From Paracoccaceae bacterium (GTDB lineage Bacteria; Pseudomonadota; Alphaproteobacteria; Rhodobacterales; Rhodobacteraceae): a stretch of 64,000 nucleotides of DNA. The stretch lies in the NCBI GenBank assembly GCA_017510335.1, contig JAFWNM010000043.1:55910-119909 (forward strand). The letters run 5' to 3'. Numbering within the stretch: position 1 is the first letter of the stretch; each line of letters starts with the position of its first letter. The notes beneath the pieces were generated by a model. The model was not told the DNA's origin. It made no database searches and saw only the letters and a program-made list of their open reading frames with translations. A program made the position numbers and the translations under genes. Shown here in pieces: positions 54,509 to 62,586 of this stretch.

Positions 54509-55684
54509 ATGACCGCACAATTTCCAGCTGTCCTGCCAACCTATAACCGCATACCGCTGGCGTTCCGCCGCGGCGAAGGGGCCTGGTTGATCGAAGAAAA
54601 CGGCGCGCGCTATCTGGATTTCACCTCCGGTATCGCTGTCAACGCGCTGGGCCATGCCCACCCCGCGCTTGTCCAGGCACTCAGCGAACAGGCGAACGCA
54701 CTTTGGCATGTCTCCAACCTGTATGAAATTCCCGCACAGGCAAAGCTGGCCGATGCGCTGGTCGAACATACATTCGCAGACACGGCCTTCTTCACCAATT
54801 CCGGCACCGAAGCCGCAGAACTCGCCATCAAGATGGTGCGCAAATACTGGTTTGAGAAAGCCGCCAACCGCCCCACAATCCTGACATTCGAAGGGGCGTT
54901 TCACGGCCGTTCGACGGGGGCGATTGCCGCGGCAGGGTCCGAAAAAATGACCAAGGGGTTCGGCCCGCTGATGCCCGGCTTCAAGGTTCTGCCATGGGGC
55001 GATCATGACGCCCTGCGCGCAGCTCTTGATGATACTGTCGCCGCTGTCATGATCGAACCTGTACAAGGCGAAGGCGGCATCCGGCTGCTGCCGGACCAGT
55101 GCCTGAAGGGCCTGCGCGAGCTTTGCAACCAGACAGGTGCGCTTCTGGTCCTGGATGAGGTGCAGTGCGGAATGGGCCGCACGGGGCGGTTGTTTGCCCA
55201 TGAATGGGCCGGTGTCACCCCGGACATCATGATGGTGGCCAAGGGGATCGGCGGGGGCTTTCCGCTTGGTGCCGTGCTGGCAACTGCGAATGCAGCCTCA
55301 GGCATGACCGCAGGAACCCATGGGTCAACCTATGGCGGCAATCCTCTTGCCTGCGCGGTGGGTGGCAAAGTGGTGGAAATCATCACCGCAGACGGGTTTC
55401 TTGACGGCGTCCGCCACAAGGCCGGTTTCCTGCGTCAGCGCCTCGAAGCCCTGGTATCCGCGCATCCTGATATCTTTGAAGCCGTGCGCGGCACCGGCTT
55501 GATGCTGGGCCTGAAATGCCGCTGCCCCAACCTTGATCTGGTCAAGGCCGCCCAGGCACAGTTTCTTCTGACAGTGCCCGCCGCAGATAACGTCGTGCGC
55601 CTGCTGCCCCCGCTGACCATCACCGAAGATGAAATATCCGAAGCGGTGGCGCGGCTTGATCTTGCCGCCTCGTCCCTGTCCTGA
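54509..55684 (+). CDS. argD: Acetylornithine transaminase ArgD
   Basis: This protein of about 391 residues is a class III PLP aminotransferase of arginine synthesis. The PLP lysine is in [14 protein letters not shown], with [18 protein letters not shown] and [14 protein letters not shown] as family blocks. ATG 54509 gives the usual N-terminus ([14 protein letters not shown]); ATG 54500 is possible. It is followed by argF after an intergenic element. Confidence 0.95.
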   Translation: MTAQFPAVLPTYNRIPLAFRRGEGAWLIEENGARYLDFTSGIAVNALGHAHPALVQALSEQANALWHVSNLYEIPAQAKLADALVEHTFADTAFFTNSGTEAAELAIKMVRKYWFEKAANRPTILTFEGAFHGRSTGAIAAAGSEKMTKGFGPLMPGFKVLPWGDHDALRAALDDTVAAVMIEPVQGEGGIRLLPDQCLKGLRELCNQTGALLVLDEVQCGMGRTGRLFAHEWAGVTPDIMMVAKGIGGGFPLGAVLATANAASGMTAGTHGSTYGGNPLACAVGGKVVEIITADGFLDGVRHKAGFLRQRLEALVSAHPDIFEAVRGTGLMLGLKCRCPNLDLVKAAQAQFLLTVPAADNVVRLLPPLTITEDEISEAVARLDLAASSLS

Positions 55685-55740
55685 TTTCATTCTGGCAAAA
55701 ATATCCCGGGAGCGCGAGGGCAGCGCCCTCGCCCCCCTCT
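55685..55740. repeat. Rhodobacterales-type intergenic element with GC hairpin (between argD and argF)
   Basis: After the argD stop comes TTTCATTCTGGCAAAAATAT, then CCCGGGAGC and a perfect 8-bp stem GCGAGGGC-AGC-GCCCTCGC (55714-55732). The AT block and the hairpin match the element at 52128-52180, and the AT block also matches 43503-43524. It may attenuate transcription into argF. Confidence 0.6.
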
Positions 55741-55766
55741 CTTCTTTCAGACAAAAGGTCCGATCC

Positions 55767-56693
55767 ATGCCTCATTTCCTGGACATCCACACCACCGCGC
55801 CATCCGATCTGCGTGCCATGATCGACACTGCGCATGCGATGAAGACCGCGCGTAAGGGCCGCCCGATGGCCGCGCCCGATGATGACCAGCCGCTGAAAAA
55901 CCGCATGGTCGCGTTGATCTTTGAAAAACCGTCAACCCGCACGCGCGTCAGCTTCGATGTGGGGGTGCGTCAGTTGGGCGGGCAAACCATGGTGCTGTCG
56001 GGTTCGGAAATGCAACTGGGGCATGGCGAAACCATTGCCGATACCGCGCGCGTGCTGTCGCGCTATGTTGACATGATCATGATCCGCACGTTTGAAGAAT
56101 CCGTGCTGCACGAACTGGCGCAATATGCCTCTGTGCCGGTCATCAACGGGCTGACAAACCGCACCCACCCGTGCCAGATCATGGCAGATATCCAGACCTA
56201 TGAAGAACATCGTGGCCCGATTGCCGGGCGCAAGGTTGTCTGGTCAGGGGATGGCAACAATGTCTGTGCGTCCTTCCTGCATGCTGCCGGCACGTTCGGG
56301 TTTGATCTGGTCTTCACTGGTCCAGAGGCGCTGGACCCCGATCCTGAATTCGTGGCCCTTGCCCGGTCGCAGGGCGCGCAAGTGGACATCATCCGCGACC
56401 CTGTGCGCGCGGTTGACGGGGCCGATCTGGTCGTGACCGATACATGGGTCAGCATGCATGACAGCCAGTCCAACCGTGAACGCCGCCATAACCTGTTGCG
56501 CCCCTATCAGGTGAATGATGCCCTGATGGCGCATGCGAAACCTGATGCGCTTTTCATGCATTGCCTGCCCGCCCACCGCGAGGAAGAAGTGACCAACGCT
56601 GTTATGGATGGCCCGCAATCAGTGGTGTTTGACGAGGCCGAGAACCGCCTGCACGCGCAAAAAGCCGTGCTGCGCTATTGTCTTGGCGCCTGA
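55767..56693 (+). CDS. argF: Ornithine carbamoyltransferase ArgF
   Basis: This protein of about 308 residues makes citrulline from ornithine and carbamoyl phosphate. The carbamoyl-phosphate motif FEKPSTRTR and the ornithine motif MHCLPAHR are intact, with SMHDSQSN and HPCQIMADI also present. AAAGG is upstream of the ATG at 55767. It follows argD, consistent with an arginine operon, although the element between them may reduce read-through. Confidence 0.96.
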   Translation: MPHFLDIHTTAPSDLRAMIDTAHAMKTARKGRPMAAPDDDQPLKNRMVALIFEKPSTRTRVSFDVGVRQLGGQTMVLSGSEMQLGHGETIADTARVLSRYVDMIMIRTFEESVLHELAQYASVPVINGLTNRTHPCQIMADIQTYEEHRGPIAGRKVVWSGDGNNVCASFLHAAGTFGFDLVFTGPEALDPDPEFVALARSQGAQVDIIRDPVRAVDGADLVVTDTWVSMHDSQSNRERRHNLLRPYQVNDALMAHAKPDALFMHCLPAHREEEVTNAVMDGPQSVVFDEAENRLHAQKAVLRYCLGA

Positions 56694-56709
56694 AGGGCTG
56701 TGGGGCAGG

Positions 56710-57582
56710 TCAGGCTTTCACCTGTCTTGCCCGCCATAAGGTAAACAGCCCCGCACCCACGACGACCAGCGTGCCCAATGCCACATTGTTGCGCAGCGTT
56801 TCGCCAAACAGCAACAGGCCAAATGCGGCAGCGAAGGGCAGTTGCAAATAGGCAAAGGGCTGCACTGCGCTGGCTTCGGCCACTTCATAGGCACGGATCA
56901 GCAGGAAGTGGCTGAAGGCCGATGTCATGCACAACACCCCCATCCACATCCAGTCGCCCGCCACCATGGGTTCCCAGAACCAGATGCCGATCAGCGTCAT
57001 GGTGACTGCGCCTGCTGTGCCCGTCCAGAAAAAACTGACTGCCGCACTGTCGCGCCGCGCCGCATAGCGTGTCAGCAAACCGTATAGCGCGAACATGAAG
57101 GCCGCCAGCAGCGGTATAAGGGCCGCAGGGTGGAAGACGCCAAATCCAGGTTGCAGAATGATCAGCACCCCTGCAAAGCCGATCGCAATGGCTGACCAGC
57201 GCCGCCAGCCCACTTTTTCGCCCAGCACCGGCCCCGACAGCGCGGCAACCAGCAGCGGATAGACGGCAAACACCGCGTGGCTTTCGACCAACCCCAATAT
57301 CACGAAGGCCGACACCATGACGCAGACCTCCAGCGCCAGCAGCACCCCCCGGAAGATTTGCAACAGGGGTTGGGTTGTGGCAGCGGCCTTGCGAATGCCG
57401 CCTGCCTGACGTGATGCAACCACGATGACGAAACTGGCAAAGAACCAGTAGCGGATCATGATGATCATGAACACATTGTATTCCCCCGCCAGATGCTGGG
57501 ACATGGCATCTTGCACTGCAAAAATGAATGCAGTCGCACACATCAGCCAGATACCAAGGGAATTGTTCTGCGGCACGCTCAT
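56710..57582 (-). CDS. EamA/DMT family transporter
   Basis: This 290-residue membrane protein has ten hydrophobic segments in two EamA repeats, the second beginning near residue 148 (AALIPLLAAFMFALYGLLTR). DMT proteins export metabolites or take them up; no substrate is implied. It overlaps mnmD by 4 bp (ATGA). It is convergent with argF, 16 bp apart. Confidence 0.92.
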   Translation of the reverse strand: MSVPQNNSLGIWLMCATAFIFAVQDAMSQHLAGEYNVFMIIMIRYWFFASFVIVVASRQAGGIRKAAATTQPLLQIFRGVLLALEVCVMVSAFVILGLVESHAVFAVYPLLVAALSGPVLGEKVGWRRWSAIAIGFAGVLIILQPGFGVFHPAALIPLLAAFMFALYGLLTRYAARRDSAAVSFFWTGTAGAVTMTLIGIWFWEPMVAGDWMWMGVLCMTSAFSHFLLIRAYEVAEASAVQPFAYLQLPFAAAFGLLLFGETLRNNVALGTLVVVGAGLFTLWRARQVKA

Positions 57583-58238
57583 GTCAGGATGCCCGTGGTC
57601 ATGTGGCGCTTATGGGCAAACCCCTTCTGGCGGTTGACGTCAAACCCCGCTGTGGCAAGGGCGCGGCGCACAGCCCCTGCTGCTGTGTAGGTGGCGAATG
57701 TGCCCCCCCTGCGGGTGTGGCGGGCCACCTGTGCCATCAGCGCATCGTTCCATAATTCGGGGTTCTTGGCCGGGGAAAACCCGTCAAGATACCACGCATC
57801 CGCCAGTCCCGACCATTCCGGCAAGGTGTCGCGCGCATCGCCCAGGATGACATGAACATGCAGCGGTCCAAGGGTGAACTGGCGCGCGCCCTGTGACCAC
57901 GCGGCCAGCAACGGGGCGGTGTCCAGTGTGGGGAATGCCGCAAGGGCGCGGGCCATGTCGTCAGCGTGCAGGGGGTAGGCTTCGAAGCTGGTGTAGACTA
58001 TCGGGCCGGACTGGTCCTGAAGGGCGTGCGCTGTGGCCAGCAGGTTCAGCCCCGTGCCAAACCCCAGTTCCGCGATATGGAACCCCGGCCCCGCGCGTTG
58101 CGCTATGCGGTTGCCATCAAGGAACACATGCCGTGTTTCCGCCAGCCCGTCATGTAGGGAAAAATAGGGATCATCGAATCGCGTGGCGACCGGCGTCCGG
58201 TTATCTTTCCAGGTGATATCGGCAAGCTGGTCGTTCAT
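57579..58238 (-). CDS. mnmD: tRNA 5-(aminomethyl)-2-thiouridine methyltransferase MnmD (MnmC N-terminal domain type)
   Basis: This protein of about 219 residues is the SAM-dependent methyltransferase half of MnmC as a free-standing enzyme. Motifs are GLAETRHVFLDGN, IAELGFGTGLNLLA and DAWYLDGFSPAKNPELW. It completes the mnm5s2U34 modification of tRNAs. ATG 58238 begins at the conserved MNDQLADITWKDNRTP. It is divergent from the FAD oxidoreductase whose relatives form the other half of MnmC. Confidence 0.93.
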   Translation of the reverse strand: MNDQLADITWKDNRTPVATRFDDPYFSLHDGLAETRHVFLDGNRIAQRAGPGFHIAELGFGTGLNLLATAHALQDQSGPIVYTSFEAYPLHADDMARALAAFPTLDTAPLLAAWSQGARQFTLGPLHVHVILGDARDTLPEWSGLADAWYLDGFSPAKNPELWNDALMAQVARHTRRGGTFATYTAAGAVRRALATAGFDVNRQKGFAHKRHMTTGILT

Positions 58239-58294
58239 GCGGCTCTGCTTTATGACACATGTGAACTTCATGCAGGCGCGCGGGGAAAATGACA

Positions 58295-59337
58295 ATGGGT
58301 GATGTCACAATCATGGGGGCAGGGGTCTTTGGACTGGCGCTTGCCTATGCCTGTGCGCGGCGCGGCGCGCGGGTGCACCTGATGGACCAGCGCGGGCCGG
58401 GGGCGGGGTCCAGTGGCGGGATTGTGGGCGCGCTTGCGCCACATGTGCCCGAAAACTGGAACGCCAAAAAAGCGTTTCAATTTGATGCCCTGATGCGCGC
58501 GCAGGATTTTTGGCGCAGTGTCGCCACGCTTTCGGGGCAGGATACTGGCTATGCGCGCCTGGGCCGTGTGCAACCTGTGCCCGATGGAAAGCTAGACCTT
58601 GCGCATGCGCGCGAAGCGGGGGCCGCAGCGCTGTGGCAAGGGGCGGCGCAGTGGCGCGTTCTGCCCAGCAGCAGCGCGCCGGGGCTGACAGTGACTGCGC
58701 CATCGGGGTGGGTTGTGCATGACACATTGACCGCAAGGGTTCACCCCAGACGGGCATGTGGCGCGCTTCTGACGGCGTTTCAGGCGTTGGGCGGGCGCTT
58801 CACCCTTGGGGCGCAGCCGCAGGCCGATGCGCCGGTGGTATGGGCCACCGGCCATGAAGGGCTGGCCGATCTGTCGCGCGATCTGGGCCGCGCTGTTGGC
58901 AGTGGTGTCAAGGGGCAGGCGGCCTTGCTGGCCTATCATGCCCCGACGCCCCGCAGATATTCGCAGACGGGTTGCATATTGTCCCACATGGCGACGGCAC
59001 CATCGCTGTAGGGTCGACAAGCGAACGTGAATTTGACGCCCCCGATACAGTTGATGCACAATGTGACATGCTTGTGGCGCGCGCAAGGGCCGTGTGCCCG
59101 GCGCTTGCTGATGCGCCTGTGGTCGAACGCTGGGCGGGTGTGCGCCCGCGTGCCAGCACCCGCGCGCCCTTGATGGGGGTGTGGCCCGGCAAACCCGGGC
59201 AGTTCGTGTTCAATGGGGGCTTCAAGATAGGGTTTGCCATGGCCCCTGTCCTGGCCGAGGTGATGGCCGATCTGGTTCTGGACGGGGTGGACAGGATACC
59301 CGCAGAATTTCGCCTTTTAACCGGCCCGAAATTGTGA
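58295..59337 (+). pseudogene. FAD-dependent oxidoreductase (MnmC C-terminal/DAO-like), frameshifted near 58941
   Basis: The first frame encodes VTIMGAGVFGLALAYACARR (FAD site) and continues to about GVKGQAALLAYHA. There it turns out of frame and would end at 59011. From about 58942 another frame reads PDAPQIFADGLHIVPHGDGT, then IAVGSTSERE, and runs to 59337, the usual DAO C-terminus. A single missing C in the CCCC run (58941-58944) would join them. The encoded oxidase would probably act on cmnm5U in tRNA, the reaction of MnmC-C. An error in the sequence or a real disruption are both possible. Confidence 0.8.
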
Positions 59338-59623
59338 AATCAACAAGTTAGAGCATGCCTCGTGAATGCGAATGAACACGACAGGCCCAATGAGGGTTGC
59401 GTTTTGCGCCAAGCACACCGGGAATCAGTTTCCAGTTCGCATAATGGCCGCAGTTTTCTGGGCAGCACTGTTTCCATGATGGAGTGTAATTAACCATTGT
59501 CTGGCCTGCGTTATTTGCAAATCGCAAAAATAGTCGCATTCTGCCTGATTTGTGCCACAACTGCACTATTAACCTTTATTAACCGGATGCAGACCGCTTC
59601 GGGATATAAGGCAGGTTGGCAAA
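59338..59623. other. Intergenic region before the small ORF, no gene found
   Basis: Nothing recognisable is coded in these 286 bp. The sequence is richer in A and T than its neighbours towards its right end (for example TTAACCTTTATTAACC near 59570), which suits a promoter region for the small open frame that follows. Confidence 0.5.
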
Positions 59624-59794
59624 ATGACCCATGATACTGTGATCCTTCCCAGACGTTTTCCTTCGCGTGCTGTTCCGTATGCGCTTCTGGCTGTCTATGA
59701 CGGAATAACGATCGACCCTGTGCGCACGCGGCTTACCGCGATGAAACGGGACTTTGACAACGTTGCACCGCAGATCCATATCTTCCGGCATTGA
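59624..59794 (+). CDS. Small hypothetical protein (56 aa)
   Basis: ATG at 59624 opens a 56-residue frame beginning MTHDTVILPRRFPSRAVPYA and ending TGA at 59794. Coding character is fair: a steady non-repeated composition and a weak AAGG upstream. I do not recognise a family. It lies in a large gap between the FAD oxidase and metK. It could equally be chance. Confidence 0.35.
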   Translation: MTHDTVILPRRFPSRAVPYALLAVYDGITIDPVRTRLTAMKRDFDNVAPQIHIFRH

Positions 59795-59805
59795 GACATG
59801 TTCAT

Positions 59806-59835
59806 GAAAAAATGGACGGGCACAGGCCCGTCCAT
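59806..59835 (-). terminator. Rho-independent terminator of metK
   Basis: On the minus strand ATGGACGGG pairs with CCCGTCCAT across a 6-base loop and is followed by TTTTTT. It lies 40 bp beyond the metK stop. Confidence 0.9.
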
Positions 59836-59875
59836 ACTTATGAAACCCGACCGCACAAACGGCGCGGCGCCTGTG

Positions 59876-61042
59876 TCACACCGCTTTTTTCAGTGCCTCA
59901 ATCAAGTCAGTGCGTTCCCAGCTGAACCCGCCATCGGAATCGGGTGCGCGGCCAAAATGCCCGTAAGCGGCAGTGCGCGCATAGATGGGGCGGTTCAGGC
60001 CCAGATGTTCGCGAATGCCGCGCGGTGTCAGGTCCATGACCTGCCCGATTGCGCGTTCGATGGCTTCGTCATCAACCTGTCCGGTGCCATGGGTATCGAC
60101 ATAAATTGACAGCGGCTTGGCCACCCCGATGGCATAGGACAGTTGCAAGGTGCAGCGCTGTGCCATGCCCGCAGCCACGATATTCTTTGCAAGGTAGCGC
60201 GCAGCATACGCCGCAGAGCGATCCACCTTGGTCGGGTCCTTGCCGGAAAATGCGCCACCCCCATGTGGCGCCGCCCCGCCATAGGTGTCCACGATGATCT
60301 TGCGCCCGGTCAGGCCAGCATCCCCGTCAGGGCCACCAATAACGAAGGTGCCTGTGGGGTTGACCCACCATTCGGTTTTGGGCGTAATCCAGTCGGTCGG
60401 CAAAACTTCGCGGATATAGGGTTCCACAATCGCGCGAATGTCGTCTGATGTCTGGGTTTCATCGGCGTGTTGCGTGGACAGCACAATCGATGTCACTTCG
60501 ACAGGTTTGCCGTTTTCATAGCGCACCGAAAGCTGGCTTTTGGCGTCCGGGCGCAGGGTTGGTTCCTGCCCGGACTTGCGCACTTCGGCCAGACGCTTCA
60601 AAATCTTGTGGGCATACTGGATGGGGGCGGGCATCAGTTCGGGCGTGTCATCGACAGCGTAGCCAAACATGATACCCTGATCGCCCGCGCCGTCACGGTC
60701 CACCCCTTGGGCAATATGGGCGGATTGTTCGTGCAGGAAATTCAGGACATGGCAGGTATTCCAATGGAACTTGTCCTGTTCATAGCCGATGTCGCGGATG
60801 CAATCGCGCGCGATTTGCGGAATGCGGCCCATGTAATCCTTCAGACGTTCAGGATCGGTCAGCCCCACTTCACCGCCAATCACCACCAGCGAGGACGTGG
60901 CGAAAGTTTCGCACGCGACACGCGCGGTTTCTTCTTCTGCCAAAAGCGCATCCAGCACTGCGTCCGAAATGCGGTCACAAACCTTGTCGGGGTGTCCTTC
61001 CGAAACGGATTCCGATGTGAAGATGAAATTGTTTCTTGCCAT
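59876..61042 (-). CDS. metK: S-adenosylmethionine synthase MetK
   Basis: This 388-residue enzyme makes S-adenosylmethionine from methionine and ATP. It has [16 protein letters not shown], the [10 protein letters not shown] block and [19 protein letters not shown]. The N-terminus MARNNFIF is as expected in this order. A GC hairpin is found in the 5' leader (61067-61090). A clear terminator follows the gene. No recognisable riboswitch of the SAM/SAH type was found, although metK is its usual target in this order. Confidence 0.97.
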   Translation of the reverse strand: MARNNFIFTSESVSEGHPDKVCDRISDAVLDALLAEEETARVACETFATSSLVVIGGEVGLTDPERLKDYMGRIPQIARDCIRDIGYEQDKFHWNTCHVLNFLHEQSAHIAQGVDRDGAGDQGIMFGYAVDDTPELMPAPIQYAHKILKRLAEVRKSGQEPTLRPDAKSQLSVRYENGKPVEVTSIVLSTQHADETQTSDDIRAIVEPYIREVLPTDWITPKTEWWVNPTGTFVIGGPDGDAGLTGRKIIVDTYGGAAPHGGGAFSGKDPTKVDRSAAYAARYLAKNIVAAGMAQRCTLQLSYAIGVAKPLSIYVDTHGTGQVDDEAIERAIGQVMDLTPRGIREHLGLNRPIYARTAAYGHFGRAPDSDGGFSWERTDLIEALKKAV

Positions 61043-61066
61043 ATGTGGGCCACCCGTTCCTGTTTA

Positions 61067-61090
61067 GGGGCAGCCCTGCCAGACTGCCCC
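61067..61090 (-). promoter_or_regulatory. Hairpin in the metK 5' leader
   Basis: GGGGCAG pairs with CTGCCCC across a 10-base loop, 25 bp before the metK start. It is not followed by a T-run. It may be a leader structure controlling metK, but the SAM/SAH riboswitch pattern that I recall was not matched. Confidence 0.4.
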
Positions 61091-61166
61091 GTGACGTTTA
61101 GTTCAGATTGGTTCTAGCGCTTATCAACAAGTTTCAAGCTGCACAACTGTTCGCTATGCGCGGGAC

Positions 61167-61895
61167 TTATGGTGTTGCGGGCGCGACAGTTTCCAAAAAC
61201 GCTGCGACCCTGGGTCCGATACTCTCGATGATCAGTGCGACCCCGTCAGCATTGGGGTGAATATGGTCCCCTTGCATCAGGTCAGTGAAGCTTGCGCCTG
61301 CATCGGCCTTGTCGGTCATGGGTTGCATGAAATTGGGCACCAGTGCCACGTCATATTCCCGGGCCAGTTCGGGATACATGCGATCAAACGCGTCGCGAAA
61401 TTCCGGGCCATAATTGCCGGGGGCGGGCATACCGGCCAGCATGGCGGGGATATCTTCTTGCTGCAATCGCGCAAGGATAGCGTCCAGATTGGCGCGGCTG
61501 GCAGCAGGGTCGATGCCGCGCAACAGGTCATTGCCGCCCAATGTCACTAGCATTGCGTCCACAGGTTCGGCCAGTGTCCAGTCCAGTCTCGCCAGGCCGC
61601 CCGCGGTTGTGTCCCCTGACACCCCCGCATTGATCACGATCACGTCATGCCCTTGTGCGTTCAGCCAGTCCTGCAATTGCGGCACGAACCCTTCATCGGC
61701 GGGCAAGCCGTAGCCCTGGGTCAGGGAATCGCCAAGTGCCACAAGGCGCAGCGGTTCTGCAACGGCGGGCGCGACGGAAAGGCCCAGCGCCAGCGTTAGG
61801 CTTGCAACCGCTGCACCGCAGCGCTTGCCGAACAGGGCACGAACCCCATATGAATGCCACAGGGGCACGCAAAGGACGGATTTGATGGCTGACAT
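61167..61895 (-). CDS. Arylesterase/lysophospholipase (SGNH hydrolase, TesA-like)
   Basis: This protein of about 242 residues is a periplasmic SGNH hydrolase. It has the nucleophile motif GDSLTQGYG, GGNDLLRG and the catalytic DHIHPNADG. A signal-like segment (GAAVASLTLALGLSVAPAVA) precedes residue 50. The start is uncertain: ATG 61895 overlaps the divergent ABC ATPase start by 11 bp. The substrate is likely a short ester or lysophospholipid. It is convergent to nothing; its 3' end faces metK's promoter region. Confidence 0.88.
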   Translation of the reverse strand: MSAIKSVLCVPLWHSYGVRALFGKRCGAAVASLTLALGLSVAPAVAEPLRLVALGDSLTQGYGLPADEGFVPQLQDWLNAQGHDVIVINAGVSGDTTAGGLARLDWTLAEPVDAMLVTLGGNDLLRGIDPAASRANLDAILARLQQEDIPAMLAGMPAPGNYGPEFRDAFDRMYPELAREYDVALVPNFMQPMTDKADAGASFTDLMQGDHIHPNADGVALIIESIGPRVAAFLETVAPATP

Positions 61896-62586
61896 TATAC
61901 TCTCGCTCAAGGAAACGGGATTGACCCTGCAAGGCAATGCCGGGCCGGTCGAGATTTTGCGCGGTATCACACTGGATGTCCTGCGCGGTGAAACCTTGGG
62001 TCTGGTTGGGCCTTCCGGGTCTGGCAAATCGTCGCTCCTGATGCTGATGGGCGGGCTTGAACGTGCCACGTCCGGTCAGGTTTCGGCCCTTGGCCATGAT
62101 CTGACGGCGCTGAACGAAGATGCCCTTGCCCGGTTTCGCAGGTCACATATGGGGGTTGTGTTCCAGTCTTTCCACCTGATCCCGACAATGACTGCACTGG
62201 AAAATGTGGCGACGCCCTTGGAACTGGCCGGCAAACGTGATGCGTTTGACCGTGCGGCAGATGAATTGCGTGCAGTGGGGCTTGGCCACCGGATGGACCA
62301 TTACCCTGCGCAAATGTCAGGGGGCGAACAGCAGCGCGTGGCGCTGGCGCGGGCGGCCGCCCCGCGCCCTGAAATATTGCTGGCTGATGAACCGACCGGC
62401 AATCTGGACGGGGTGAACGGGCAAGCCATCATGGAAATGTTGTTTGACCTGCGCGACAGGCACGGGGCAACGCTGATCCTTGTGACCCATGCGCCCGAAC
62501 TGGCGGCGCGGTGTGACCGTGTTATCCGACTGGCCGATGGCCGCATTGAGGGCGAAGACCGCGCAACCGCACGGGCCGCCGAATGA
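61885..62586 (+). CDS. ABC transporter ATP-binding protein (YbbA/LolD-like)
   Basis: This 233-residue ATPase has Walker A GPSGSGKSS, the signature SGGEQQRVALARAA and Walker B ILLADEPTGNLDG, the last typical of the LolD/MacB/FtsE-like group. AAAGGA lies before ATG 61885. It overlaps the FtsX-like permease gene (ATGA), forming a YbbA/YbbP-like pair. The neighbouring divergent esterase is the usual TesA partner of such pairs. Confidence 0.94.
   Translation: MADIILSLKETGLTLQGNAGPVEILRGITLDVLRGETLGLVGPSGSGKSSLLMLMGGLERATSGQVSALGHDLTALNEDALARFRRSHMGVVFQSFHLIPTMTALENVATPLELAGKRDAFDRAADELRAVGLGHRMDHYPAQMSGGEQQRVALARAAAPRPEILLADEPTGNLDGVNGQAIMEMLFDLRDRHGATLILVTHAPELAARCDRVIRLADGRIEGEDRATARAAE

Noticed and set aside
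61043-61166. SAM/SAH riboswitch upstream of metK
   Set aside because: The leader has a GC hairpin but lacks the conserved pattern and pseudoknot partner I recall for this class, so only a generic hairpin is reported.
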